Origin: UBA7960 sp964624065
GTDB lineage: Bacteria; Bacteroidota; Bacteroidia; Bacteroidales; UBA7960
Direction of reading: 5' to 3'
Assembly (NCBI GenBank): GCA_964624065.1
Contig: CAZUWF010000010.1
Coordinates: 1 to 64,000 of the forward strand
DNA length: 64,000 nucleotides
Below the pieces are notes generated by a model. That model made no database searches, was not told where the DNA came from, and saw nothing but the letters and a program-made list of their open reading frames with translations. Position 1 is the first letter of the stretch. Every line of letters begins with the position of its first letter. Shown piece by piece: positions 43,984 to 53,132 of this stretch. A program made the translations under genes and the position numbers.

Positions 43984-45800
43984 TTGTTCCTATGACAAAA
44001 TACTCATTCTTGGTCTACCACCAAAACTACCAAGAATTTTTGGAGGGAATCCGAGACTTGGGGGTGCTGCACGTGGTGGAAAGAGAAAAGGATGTTTCCG
44101 ATTCGACCATCGAAAAGTACTCTGAACTAAAGGGAATATCAGATGTATTGAAAGCCCTTTTGGCTCGCAACACTAAAAACACGCCTGCCGGTTCGAAAAT
44201 CATCGAAGGGGAGGAAGCACTTACAAATGTGATAAAGCTTCAAGGCGACCTGGAGGGCAAAAAACACCAGCTTGCCGTACTTCGCAAGGAAATGAACTAT
44301 GCCGCACCCTGGGGCAATTTTTCGGTTGATACTATAGCAAAACTCAAGGAGGCCGGGCTATCTGTTAGATTTTTCACTGTTTCGGCACGCAAGTACAACC
44401 ACGAATGGGAAAACCTTTATCCGATAAAGGTGGTAGGCCAGCAGGCAGGATTGTATTACGTGGTGGCAATTGCTCCAAGTTGCGACAAGCTGGAACTCGA
44501 TATGGAAGATATGCGTCAGCCCGAAAGGTCAATTTTCGACCTAGGGCTTTTGTACCAAAAAATCCAAGAAGACATCGACTCCCTGAACCAGAAGCTTGAC
44601 CACCATGCAACTCATAGCATCGAAGCCATAAAAAAGGTAATGTTGGAGAAAAAGGAGAACCTTCACTACGAAAAAGCTTTGTACAACACATCAAAAGAGG
44701 CCGATGAAAAGGTAATGCTGCTTGAGGGTTGGGTTCCGGTTGAAAAGAAAGGAGAGCTTAATGGGTTTTTGGACACAAACAACATCTTGTACGTTGAGAC
44801 CAAGCCTGGTGGCATCGATTCACCGCCAGTTTTGCTAAAAAACAAAAAATTCTTCGACAAATTCGAACCGATCGGTGAATTGTACTCATTGCCTTCGTAC
44901 CAAGAAATGGACCTTACTCCATTCTTTGCGCCATTTTACCTGCTGTTCTTCGGATTCTGTCTGGGAGATGTTGGCTATGGTTTGCTTTTGGCAATTGGTG
45001 CTTTGGTAGCACGGCGCAAGGTCGCGGCAAAGCTAAAACCTTTATCGAGCCTGGTTTTCTACCTTGGGTTGTCAACAGTTTTGTTTGGTCTTATTGGTGG
45101 AACTTTCTTCGGAATACCATTATACGAAACCTCGCTACCTGTTTACAGCACCCTTGCAGCGAATTTCAAGGCTCAGGGTACCGACATCAACCAGCTAATG
45201 TTTGGTTTGGCCTTGGTGTTTGGTGGAATTCAAATCCTTTTTGGCTTGTTTTTGAAGGCCATAAACGAGATAAGGATGTTTGGCTGGGGCTTTGCCATTG
45301 GTACTATTGGGTGGATAGTTTTGCTTTTGGGTGCCGTTGCAATTGGCCTGGTGCACAAACTTGGAGGCGTTGAAATGGGTGTACTTAAAACACCTCTTTA
45401 CATTATCGTAATTGTTAGTGCCGTACTAATCCTTCCGTTGAACAACCTTGGAAGGAACATCCTGCTCAATACCGGTGCAGGCCTTTGGAATGTTTACAAT
45501 ATGGTAACCGGATTGCTTGGCGATATGCTATCTTACATTCGACTTTTCGCATTGGGTATTTCTAGTGCCATAATGGGCTACGTTTTCAATAGCCTGGCGG
45601 TTAATATGAGTGGCAGCATACCTGTTTTGAGTGCCATTATTATGGTAATAATTCTCGTGATTGGTCATAGTATCAACCTTTTCATGTCGGGACTTGGTGC
45701 GTTCGTGCACCCACTCCGCCTCACCTTCGTTGAATTTTACAAAAATGCCGGATTTGTTGGCGGTGGCAAAAAATACGAACCTTTTAAAAAACTCACTTGA
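43980..45800 (+). CDS. atpI: V/A-type ATPase subunit I (membrane stator, ion half-channels)
   Basis: A 606-residue stator subunit. The N-terminal 300 residues are soluble with coiled-coil stretches (about 75-110 and 195-250) that meet the peripheral stalk; the remainder has about seven to eight membrane helices. The essential Arg lies in LSYIRLFALGISS near residue 520, which faces the ion-binding Glu of subunit K. PFYLLFFGFCLGDVGYG near 317 is a family signature. It overlaps subunit D by four bases; subunit K follows after 24 bases. Confidence 0.94.
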   Translation: MIVPMTKYSFLVYHQNYQEFLEGIRDLGVLHVVEREKDVSDSTIEKYSELKGISDVLKALLARNTKNTPAGSKIIEGEEALTNVIKLQGDLEGKKHQLAVLRKEMNYAAPWGNFSVDTIAKLKEAGLSVRFFTVSARKYNHEWENLYPIKVVGQQAGLYYVVAIAPSCDKLELDMEDMRQPERSIFDLGLLYQKIQEDIDSLNQKLDHHATHSIEAIKKVMLEKKENLHYEKALYNTSKEADEKVMLLEGWVPVEKKGELNGFLDTNNILYVETKPGGIDSPPVLLKNKKFFDKFEPIGELYSLPSYQEMDLTPFFAPFYLLFFGFCLGDVGYGLLLAIGALVARRKVAAKLKPLSSLVFYLGLSTVLFGLIGGTFFGIPLYETSLPVYSTLAANFKAQGTDINQLMFGLALVFGGIQILFGLFLKAINEIRMFGWGFAIGTIGWIVLLLGAVAIGLVHKLGGVEMGVLKTPLYIIVIVSAVLILPLNNLGRNILLNTGAGLWNVYNMVTGLLGDMLSYIRLFALGISSAIMGYVFNSLAVNMSGSIPVLSAIIMVIILVIGHSINLFMSGLGAFVHPLRLTFVEFYKNAGFVGGGKKYEPFKKLT

Positions 45801-45824
45801 TGTTTCACTTAAATCAATAAAATT

Positions 45825-46271
45825 ATGGAACCTATTATTCTTGCGTACATTGGTGTTGGATTGATGATTGGCCTTGCCGGAATTGGAAGTGCCTTTGGTG
45901 TGTCAATAGGCGGTAATGCCTCAATCGGTGCTATGAAAAAAAACAGCGATGCTTTTGGTAATTACCTAATTCTAAGTGCCCTTCCCGGCACTCAGGGCCT
46001 TTATGGCTTTATGGGTTATTTTATACTGTCTGGGTATCTTGTTCCTGAAATTACTTGGGCAACTGCTGCTGCAATTTTTGGTGCAGGCCTTGCACTTGGC
46101 TTCGTGGGGCTGCTCTCGGCTATTCGTCAGGGGCAGGTTTGCGCTAATGGAATTGCAGCAATCGGATCGGGCCACAATGTATTTGGCAACACCATGATCC
46201 TTGCGGTATTCCCAGAGCTTTATGCCATCATTGCGTTTGCGGCTACGTTTCTAATAGCTGGCTCATTGTAG
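45825..46271 (+). CDS. atpK: V/A-type ATPase subunit K (rotor ring), predicted sodium type
   Basis: Ring-forming ion carrier of 148 residues made of two fused helical hairpins. The essential carboxylate is present only in the second hairpin (Glu131 in AVFPELYAI). Residues that bind Na+ in Enterococcus hirae NtpK (Leu61, Thr64, Gln65, Gln110, Glu139) have counterparts Leu53, Thr56, Gln57, Gln102 and Glu131 in the motifs LPGTQG, RQGQV and PELYAI. This supports, but does not prove, a Na+-translocating enzyme. It is the last gene of the operon. The convergent TonB receptor gene ends 183 bases downstream. Confidence 0.93.
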   Translation: MEPIILAYIGVGLMIGLAGIGSAFGVSIGGNASIGAMKKNSDAFGNYLILSALPGTQGLYGFMGYFILSGYLVPEITWATAAAIFGAGLALGFVGLLSAIRQGQVCANGIAAIGSGHNVFGNTMILAVFPELYAIIAFAATFLIAGSL

Positions 46272-46454
46272 TCAAAAAGAGATTATTACGGTACATTGGG
46301 GCTGCCTCGATAGAAGAAAAACCTTGTTTCGCCACCAAACAACTTATACCCTGAAAAATACAAATTTCAGAATACCGGTGTTTGTTTTACGGGGAAATTT
46401 TTTGATTTTGTTTCGTGGTGGCCAAAAGGCATCTTTTGAGGCCGTCCCTTTTCT
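46272..46454. other. Convergent intergenic region
   Basis: 183 bases between the ATPase operon and the TonB-dependent receptor gene. A short hairpin with stem CTGAAA/TTTCAG near 46353-46372 is the only structure seen. No gene. Confidence 0.4.
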
Positions 46455-48446
46455 TTAAGGTAATCCAAAGTATAATCTGGTCACGAACCACCTGCCCGGC
46501 TGCTTTACGTTGGCAATGCTAACGTAATTTGAGTTAAAAAGATTGGAAACACCCAAGGAGAAGGTTACCCTTTGAATTGGCACGAATTGCAAATTAACGT
46601 CGGCCATAAAATATGGCTCGAATCGCCTAAGGGCGCCAAAAGATCCAGCCTCGTAAGGCTGGTAACTTCCATTACGGTGGCGGTACGAAACAGCAGCATC
46701 AATCTTTGCCCATTTTGCCAAACCTACATAACCCTTGAAATCAACCTTGTGCCTCATATGGTCTAGTACGTAATTTGAAATGAGTTGCTGGCTCAGCTTG
46801 CTGGCAGTGATGTAAGAATAAGTTAAAGAAAGCTCATAATTTTTCTTTCCGGAAACCTTCTTGGGCGAATAATATGCTCCAACTTCAACTCCACTTATGT
46901 CAACCCTGGTGTGGTTTACCGACCTCCACATCTCCACATCGGTTGACCGTACCCAGTCAATCATATTCTTGCCCTTGCGCAAGAAACCAGTCAGATCGAG
47001 CCTAAAATTCCCGAAGCTGGCCTTTAGCCCTGATTCAACGCTAATGGCTTCCTCGGGCACCAGGTTTGGATTTCCTTTGTTTGTTGGCCCTTCATAAAAC
47101 AAGTCGGTGAAAGTAGGAAGCCGCAATGTTTTGTTTGTTGAGGCAAACCACCTTAAATTGTCGGTAAGCTGGCAACCCACATCAATTCCCGGAAAGAACC
47201 CCACGCGGGCCCCAAGGTCGGAGTTCAGGTACAACAAAGCTCCTCCCGATATGTACAACCTGCCGAGGTTAAGGTTTTGCTCAATAAAAAAATTCGCGCC
47301 ATTTCTATGATGCCTTTTTGTGAAAAATGCACCAGCTTCACCGGGTACGGGCCTCGGATTGAGGAGAAGGTTGCCCAAAACATTGCTCATAACATTTTCG
47401 TGTTTCAATTCAAATCCAATATTGGTGGATTCTCTTGTACCTGAACGCTTCCAGTTGAGATTAAGGCCAACCACATTGGTAAGATGGTGGTTGTGACCCG
47501 AATACCACGCAGGGGCTTGGTTCCTGAAAAGCTCGAACCTATCGGTGTGTCGCCGCCAAAAAACTGTTGCCGACAAAAAAGGCTGTTGTATCGAAGCAAA
47601 TTTTATCGACGAAAAAAATGTTGAAGTCTCCTCAAACTGTTCTGGAAACCTTGGGGTGTAAAAGCTGTTGGCCCCAAACGCCTTGGTGTTGTATCCAGCC
47701 TGCAAGTCGAGCAAAATGTGAGGCAATTTGCCATACAGCCTGTAATACAAGTTGTTGTTCTTGAAATCGGTGTTCTCGATGTAGCCATCAGATCTTGAAG
47801 TGCTGGCAGCAATGAAATGACCGAGTTTGCCTGATTTGTAACCACCGCTGAGGGTTGCCAAAAGAAGCCCGAATTGACCGGCGCTAACCGAGGTGGAAAA
47901 TGAAGTTACATCAGGTATTTTGGTAATAATGTTAATTGCTCCGTTAAATGCATTTGGGCCGAAAACCCTTGCACCCGAGCCTAACAATACCTCAACCCTG
48001 TCTATTGCCGAGACATCAAGTGGTAGGTTTAAGCTATGATGGCCGGTTTGCGGGTCGCCAATGTTTATTCCGTTAAGCAATACGGCAGCTTGGTCAAAGG
48101 TTCCGCCCCTTATGCTAACATCGGATTGGATACCAAGTGGCCCCCGGGTTCTTATATCAACACTCTTGGCGGATTGAAGTATAGTTGGTAGGTCGCCATG
48201 AACAGATCGTTCAATTTCATTTTTGGAAATCACCTCAACCGTTCGTGCAAGCTGCGAGTTGATGGTAGTGGCCCTCGATGCACTAACCACAACTTCATCC
48301 AGTTCAATTTCTCTTTCGGGGATTTCTACAGTGAGGGTATCTGTCTTTGATTGTGCAAAGGAACATACCGAAACCAGAGAGCAAGAAAGGGCCAAGACGC
48401 CTATCCGGATTTGCTTTCCAATGCTCCTGAAAACCGCGTATGACAT
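46455..48446 (-). CDS. TonB-dependent outer membrane receptor
   Basis: Energised outer-membrane importer of about 663 residues from the chosen ATG at 48446, which gives a signal peptide (ending VCSFAQ). A TonB-box-like stretch (ELDEVVVSASR) is followed by the plug domain (about residues 45-165) with DIRTRGPLGIQSDVSIRGGTFDQ and RVEVLLGSGARVFGPNAFNGAINI, then a beta-barrel ending in an aromatic residue region (RLYFGLP). The plug resembles the BtuB-like or vitamin/metal receptors rather than SusC, and there is no SusD partner. The substrate is unknown. The frame is open to 48524, but a promoter box there makes the first ATGs unlikely; 48503 is the alternative. Confidence 0.88.
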   Translation of the reverse strand: MSYAVFRSIGKQIRIGVLALSCSLVSVCSFAQSKTDTLTVEIPEREIELDEVVVSASRATTINSQLARTVEVISKNEIERSVHGDLPTILQSAKSVDIRTRGPLGIQSDVSIRGGTFDQAAVLLNGINIGDPQTGHHSLNLPLDVSAIDRVEVLLGSGARVFGPNAFNGAINIITKIPDVTSFSTSVSAGQFGLLLATLSGGYKSGKLGHFIAASTSRSDGYIENTDFKNNNLYYRLYGKLPHILLDLQAGYNTKAFGANSFYTPRFPEQFEETSTFFSSIKFASIQQPFLSATVFWRRHTDRFELFRNQAPAWYSGHNHHLTNVVGLNLNWKRSGTRESTNIGFELKHENVMSNVLGNLLLNPRPVPGEAGAFFTKRHHRNGANFFIEQNLNLGRLYISGGALLYLNSDLGARVGFFPGIDVGCQLTDNLRWFASTNKTLRLPTFTDLFYEGPTNKGNPNLVPEEAISVESGLKASFGNFRLDLTGFLRKGKNMIDWVRSTDVEMWRSVNHTRVDISGVEVGAYYSPKKVSGKKNYELSLTYSYITASKLSQQLISNYVLDHMRHKVDFKGYVGLAKWAKIDAAVSYRHRNGSYQPYEAGSFGALRRFEPYFMADVNLQFVPIQRVTFSLGVSNLFNSNYVSIANVKQPGRWFVTRLYFGLP

Positions 48447-48770
48447 TCGACTCCACCTCTTGAAGGTCAGAACTGATGATTTAAAATTTGAAGCTTGCAA
48501 CATTTCGAATAATTTTAGGCGCAAAAGTAGAAATTATTTTGAACGGTGAAATATTTCAGATTAAAGTTGGAAGAAAAATGAGAAATTTGGATGAAGTAGG
48601 GATAAGCTATATGTAGGGCTAAGCCGTTGAATTATTTATAATCAGCTCCCGACTGCACCTTGCTGTATCAAAAATTTGCTTAGCCAAGGTTTCCATCATT
48701 ACAGTTCGGGTATCGAAACCCGATGATATTTAATTGAAAATTGTCTAACTTATTGCCGTTCGAGCATCCA
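48447..48770. other. Intergenic region before the TonB receptor
   Basis: 324 bases with a leftward promoter box at 48522-48529 and no recognisable gene. Confidence 0.45.
48522..48529 (-). promoter_or_regulatory. Promoter -7 box (TACTTTTG) before the TonB receptor
   Basis: On the minus strand TACTTTTG overlaps the most upstream in-frame ATG (48524), so translation must start further in, at 48503 or 48446. Confidence 0.5.
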
Positions 48771-50183
48771 TTACTTCACCAGCACCCTTGCTTCCAGCAT
48801 GTCGTGGACAGAGTACTTTACACCTTCGCGACCTAGGCCGCTGTCTTTTAAACCACCGTAGGGCATATGATCGGTGCGGAATATGGGACTGTCGTTGTGG
48901 ATTACGCCTCCAACCTCAAGGTGGTTGAATGCGTAGTCGAGTTCGGCAATGTTGTTGGTAAAAACACCTGCCTGCAGGCCAAAACGACTTTTATTAACCA
49001 TATTTACAGCATCTTCAAAGTTGTGGAAAGAGGTAACAGTAACCACCGGGCCAAACACCTCTTCATCAAAAACCTTCATGCCGGGTAATGCGTCAACAAT
49101 AACCGTGGGTTCAACGTAGGTCCCTTCCCTCCTACCACCGCATATAATCTTGGCACCTGCTACGGCGGCCTCTTGAATCCACTGCTCCACCCTTAGCGCA
49201 TTGGCAAGGTCAATCATTGCGGTTATTTGGGTGTCGGGTAACAATGGGTTGCCAAATTTAAGGTTGCGGGCTCCAGTGGCAAGCAGCTCCGCAAAATCAC
49301 CGAAAAGCGATTCGTGAACGAATATTCGTTGAGCGTGTATGCACACTTGACCCTGGTATGCAAAGCCGCCAATAATGCATCTATCAACTGCTTGCCTGAG
49401 GTTTGCCGATTGGGCAACAATTGTTCCGGCATTGCCACCAAGTTCCAATACAACCTTTTTCTTGCCGGCATATTCTTTCATCCTCCAGCCTACTTCGGGC
49501 GAACCGGTAAAAGTCAGCAACTTGAACCTTGGGTCGGTTACCAGCATATTTCCTACTTGCCTATCCATGGGAAGAATCGAAACAGCTCCCTTTGGCAGTG
49601 AGGTTTTGTCAATGATTTTGGCCAGCTCGAGGGTAGAAAGCGGTGTGGAGGTGGCAGGCTTCAAGACTATGGGACAACCTGCAGCAATTGCCGGGGCAAT
49701 CTTGTGCACCGCCAGGTTTAACGGAAAGTTAAACGGCGCAATACCTGCAACAGGTCCAATCGGAAAGTACTTGACAAGACCCTCACGGCCTTTGGTTTCG
49801 GGCGTCCAATCCAACGAAATGTACTCCATCGGGAGCCGTTTTGCTTCTTCGGCCGCAACAAGGAATACCTGCGCCGCACGCCTTGTCTCTACCAGTGCAA
49901 GTTTTATGGGCTTGGCCGCCTCCTGGGCAATCAAACGGGCAAATGTTTCTTCGCTTTCCTTTATTTGGTTGGAGATTTGGAGTAAAATATTGCTGCGCGA
50001 CCACGATGAGAGCTCCTTCATCTGAGCAAAAGCCCCTTGTAAAGCAATCACCGCCTGCTCGTACTCACTCTCCCCGGCAAGAAAGGTTTGAGCAAAAACC
50101 TGGCCATCAAAAGGGTTTTTTACTTCCAGAATGGTTTTGGTTGAGACAAACTTGCCTCCGCAATATATTTGGAATTGTTCCAT
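48771..50183 (-). CDS. NAD(P)+-dependent aldehyde dehydrogenase
   Basis: Oxidises an aldehyde to its acid. The 470-residue cytosolic protein has all aldehyde dehydrogenase marks: PFNFPLNLAVHKIAPAIAAGC and KPATSTPLS (cofactor binding, near 150-180), FTGSPEVGWRM near 225, the general base in ELGGNAG near 250, the catalytic Cys in GFAYQGQVCIHAQR near 285, and EEVFGPVV near 380. It resembles the lactaldehyde and phosphonoacetaldehyde dehydrogenase side of the family, but the substrate cannot be assigned. It is leftward and alone between the TonB receptor gene and an SDR gene. Confidence 0.9.
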   Translation of the reverse strand: MEQFQIYCGGKFVSTKTILEVKNPFDGQVFAQTFLAGESEYEQAVIALQGAFAQMKELSSWSRSNILLQISNQIKESEETFARLIAQEAAKPIKLALVETRRAAQVFLVAAEEAKRLPMEYISLDWTPETKGREGLVKYFPIGPVAGIAPFNFPLNLAVHKIAPAIAAGCPIVLKPATSTPLSTLELAKIIDKTSLPKGAVSILPMDRQVGNMLVTDPRFKLLTFTGSPEVGWRMKEYAGKKKVVLELGGNAGTIVAQSANLRQAVDRCIIGGFAYQGQVCIHAQRIFVHESLFGDFAELLATGARNLKFGNPLLPDTQITAMIDLANALRVEQWIQEAAVAGAKIICGGRREGTYVEPTVIVDALPGMKVFDEEVFGPVVTVTSFHNFEDAVNMVNKSRFGLQAGVFTNNIAELDYAFNHLEVGGVIHNDSPIFRTDHMPYGGLKDSGLGREGVKYSVHDMLEARVLVK

Positions 50184-50432
50184 AGTTTAAAGTTGATGGG
50201 TTGGTGGGCCTAAAGGTTTAGTTGTTGATTGATTGATGATATACGATTGGCAATAGGAGATTATTTTATAACACCTAGAGCCCACTGCTCAATGCTTACT
50301 GAATTCTACTCGTTTTGGAACAACCCTCGAAAAAGTAAACCCTGTCAACCCCTGAAAATCTTTGAATTTTTTTTATTGGCAAACACACCTTTTGTAGTGC
50401 GATACTTCCACCAAGTTCATGATTTTTATGAG

Positions 50433-51116
50433 TCAATTTTTCGATGTTCCTTCCAATTTTCCTGCCAGGGAAATTATTTCTTTGAGATGATAAACCCTGC
50501 TTCCCTCGAAATTTTCCATTGCCGCAACGGCCATGGCTTTTGCAACATCCCTGGCTTTCACAGGTTTGTATTTGGAGGGCAGGAGAACCGAAAAAACGGG
50601 CATTAATACCCCTGCCAGCCTTTCGGCAAACCTAAACTCGCGCCTCTTGCCGAGCAATAATGACGGTCTGAAAATAGATACTGATCGCAACCCTTTGGAG
50701 GCAACAGCCTCTTCGGCTTCGCCCTTTAGTTTTACATAAAAATTGCGACTTGACGAAGTAGCACCCACGGCCGAAACGAGAACAAAGCATTCGCAACCAA
50801 GCTCTTTGCACAATCGAGCTGCATTTTCGGGAATCTTGTAATCAATCTCCCGGTACGAAACCTTGTTGCCCTTCACGTTTTTCAAGGTAGTTCCAACGGC
50901 ACAAAACACAACATCGGCACCAGCAATTCCTTCAGCAAATTGTTTTTCATCCGCAAAATCGATAACCTTAACGATTGTTTTTTCGTTATCAAAGTAGATG
51001 GGCCGCCTTGATAAAACAATTATCCATTCGAAAACCATTTGCTTTTGAAGTATTTCCAAAAGGTTAGAGCCAATCAAACCGGTAGCTCCAATTAATGTGG
51101 CGTTGAGCTTTTTCAT
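50433..51116 (-). CDS. Atypical SDR / NAD(P)H-binding protein (HTATIP2-like)
   Basis: A 227-residue Rossmann-fold protein of the atypical short-chain dehydrogenase type, similar to HTATIP2/TIP30. The nucleotide loop ATLIGATGLIGSNL is at residues about 6-19, VVFCAVGTTLKN near 68, and FVLVSAVGATSSSRNFYVKLKGEAE near 110, where the Tyr and Lys of the active-site motif may be YVKLK. IFRPSLLLGKR near 150 is also typical. The substrate is unknown; some members are electron-transfer or assembly proteins. A 76-base gap separates it from the EamA transporter gene upstream. Confidence 0.82.
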   Translation of the reverse strand: MKKLNATLIGATGLIGSNLLEILQKQMVFEWIIVLSRRPIYFDNEKTIVKVIDFADEKQFAEGIAGADVVFCAVGTTLKNVKGNKVSYREIDYKIPENAARLCKELGCECFVLVSAVGATSSSRNFYVKLKGEAEEAVASKGLRSVSIFRPSLLLGKRREFRFAERLAGVLMPVFSVLLPSKYKPVKARDVAKAMAVAAMENFEGSRVYHLKEIISLAGKLEGTSKN

Positions 51117-51192
51117 ATTTTTACTTTAAGAAATTACAGGATTGCCTTCACCAAAAATCCCGACCCGTGGGTTATACAATAGCTCCTTCAGC

Positions 51193-52071
51193 CTATTTTT
51201 TCCGCTTAAGCACAGGATACAAGAAAACGGCCAAAACGATTATAGATGCCCCGATGTAAAACCCGGGAGTCATCTTTTCGGTTGATGGAAATAAAAAATA
51301 GGCCATAAGAATTCCGTACACAGGCTCGAGGTTTATGGAAAGAACCACGGTGTATGCCGAGAGGGTGCGCATGATGTAAACAATGGCAGTAAATGCGTAA
51401 GCCGTGCACAAAATGCTCAAAATCAGTATCCATAACAAATCGGCCGATGATAGACCAAAAGAAAAAGGCTTGGAATGACCGGTAAAAATCAAAAACAAGC
51501 TTATGCCCAAAAGGCCACCCACCATTTCGTAGAAACCAATTACCGACGAGTTATGCTTTTTGCTAATATTTCTATTTAGCACCACAAACAGAGCATTGAG
51601 CAAGGCCGAAACCAACGAAAACAAAATGCCCTCGACGTAACGAAACTCGAACTGGAAGATTAGGTAAATACCCACAACGGTTACAAGACCAATGAAAACC
51701 TCGAGCAAAAGAATTCTCCTGTTTTGCAAGATCGGTTCAAGAAAACTAGCAAAAAAGGTGGTTGAGGCAAACACTCCCAATGTAACCGAAACGTTTGACA
51801 CCTTAATTGCGTGAAAAAAAGTAATCCAGTGAGCCGCAACCACCAACCCTATTCCTAAAAGGGCAAAAAAATCTTTAGTTTTAAGCAATATGCCAATTTT
51901 CTTCCACCACAAGAATACACCAAGTCCAATAAAAGAAAACAACATGCGATACCAAACCAGATCAATGGCACTTAAAGAAATCAATGCCCCAATTATGGCA
52001 GTAAAACCAAGCAAGACAACTATGAAATGCAAGTGCAGGTATTGCTTTAGCAAGTGGTGCTTGGTTACCAT
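51193..52071 (-). CDS. EamA/DMT-family transporter
   Basis: A protein of about 292 residues with ten hydrophobic helices in two EamA repeats. It differs clearly in sequence from the other EamA transporter at 37696-38565. VVAAHWITFFHAIKVSNVSVTLGVFAS is a typical first-repeat segment and LEPVYGILMAYFLFPSTEKMTPGFYIGA the matching second-repeat end. The substrate is unknown. The ATG at 52071 is chosen; one five codons earlier (52086) is equally possible. Confidence 0.86.
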   Translation of the reverse strand: MVTKHHLLKQYLHLHFIVVLLGFTAIIGALISLSAIDLVWYRMLFSFIGLGVFLWWKKIGILLKTKDFFALLGIGLVVAAHWITFFHAIKVSNVSVTLGVFASTTFFASFLEPILQNRRILLLEVFIGLVTVVGIYLIFQFEFRYVEGILFSLVSALLNALFVVLNRNISKKHNSSVIGFYEMVGGLLGISLFLIFTGHSKPFSFGLSSADLLWILILSILCTAYAFTAIVYIMRTLSAYTVVLSINLEPVYGILMAYFLFPSTEKMTPGFYIGASIIVLAVFLYPVLKRKK

Positions 52072-52281
52072 ATAGTCAATTACCAATTGTTGAGTTAAGA
52101 ACTAAAAGTGGAGGAGGATGGGTTGAAATTCGAAAGTGCAGGCAATGATCAACAACCTGGTTAAAACTTGGTTCTGCTCCCTTTTATTTGTTTCTTTCAA
52201 TAATTTTTAATACTAATAATTGGCAAAGCCACGCAAGACCCATTGAGATTACCTTCAAAAACCTCCCAACCCCCATACATT

Positions 52282-52824
52282 TCAAACTTTTCCACCATCC
52301 ATCAAACCAATGATTTTATTAACCTCGCTAATGGCATTAGAAAGCCTTTCATTTCCCTTACCTCTAACAACAGCATAGTTCACTCCCAGAAGGTTAAGTT
52401 CGGTCAGGTACCAATCGAATAAATACTTACGGAGGCCGGGGTGCTCGCGCAGTGGGTCGGGCTCCCAAGGTAGGTCAACGTCGCACAGCAAAACCAAGTC
52501 GTAATCCTGTGCTTGAATCTCTTGAAGAATAAATGGATGGCAACGTCCGTATTTGTGCAAACTCCATATTTTCATCACCGTCATTTCGGTATCCGAAAAA
52601 AGGATTTTTTCGGCTTTAAGCGAAACTTCTTCCTCAAGGTGCAACTGCCCCTTTGCAATAATCAGCAAATCATCTTCATTGTATGGCCCTGGCAATTTTT
52701 CAACATAATCCCTGGCAAACTCAGAAACGTAAACCGTGTTGAAATGTTGGGCCAACTGGCTTGCCAGACTGCTCTTTCCGGTTGCCTCTGGTCCGGTGAT
52801 TGCTATTTTTACAATTCGACCCAA
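52282..52824 (-). CDS. NadR-like P-loop kinase (ribosylnicotinamide kinase type)
   Basis: A 180-residue ATP-binding protein that resembles the kinase domain of NadR, which phosphorylates nicotinamide riboside. The P-loop GPEATGKSSL lies at residues 11-20, FARDYVEKLPGPYNEDDLLIIAKGQ follows, and LLCDVDLPWEPDPLREHP near 113 is a NadR hallmark. The adenylyltransferase domain of full NadR is missing. The start is a TTG at 52824, only two bases after the stop of the thiamine-binding-type gene. That coupling leaves open a thiamine-related substrate; pnuC in this window favours nicotinamide riboside. Confidence 0.83.
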   Translation of the reverse strand: MGRIVKIAITGPEATGKSSLASQLAQHFNTVYVSEFARDYVEKLPGPYNEDDLLIIAKGQLHLEEEVSLKAEKILFSDTEMTVMKIWSLHKYGRCHPFILQEIQAQDYDLVLLCDVDLPWEPDPLREHPGLRKYLFDWYLTELNLLGVNYAVVRGKGNERLSNAISEVNKIIGLMDGGKV

Positions 52825-52826
52825 AA

Positions 52827-53075
52827 CTAATTATTCAAGTTTGAATTAACGATCTTAAGCACGAACACACTCTTGCCGTGCTTCTCGAAACTGAATTCCA
52901 TTTCGGCGGTAATTGCCTCCATTACCCTGTGGAATGGCCCGAAAACCTGGGTGCTCATACCATTGGTTTTGCATTCGATTCCTGTATGGCTATTTATTCT
53001 TTCGATAAATTCCTTAATATCAGGAATAAACTCCCTACCCAATGGGTACATGCTAATATCTACTGAAGCTTCCAT
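52827..53075 (-). CDS. Thiamine-binding-type protein (MTH1187/YkoF-like)
   Basis: A small cytosolic protein of 82 residues with the ferredoxin-like fold of the MTH1187/UPF0045 family, some of which bind thiamine. MEASVDISMYPLGREFIPDI matches the family N-terminus, and CKTNGMSTQVFGPFHRVMEAI carries the conserved T.VFG element. The ATG at 53075 is preferred on homology, with 53093 possible. It lies between the S9 peptidase gene and the NadR-like kinase gene with very short spacers, so the three probably form one transcript. Confidence 0.78.
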   Translation of the reverse strand: MEASVDISMYPLGREFIPDIKEFIERINSHTGIECKTNGMSTQVFGPFHRVMEAITAEMEFSFEKHGKSVFVLKIVNSNLNN

Positions 53076-53132
53076 TTTTTTGTTTTTGTGCATGATACGC
53101 AATAAAAACCTTTCTGGTGGCCAAAAATTTCT

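Noticed and set aside
50229..50606. A 125-codon plus-strand frame between the aldehyde dehydrogenase and SDR genes
   Set aside because: It is largely antisense to the SDR gene and its translation has no protein-like character.
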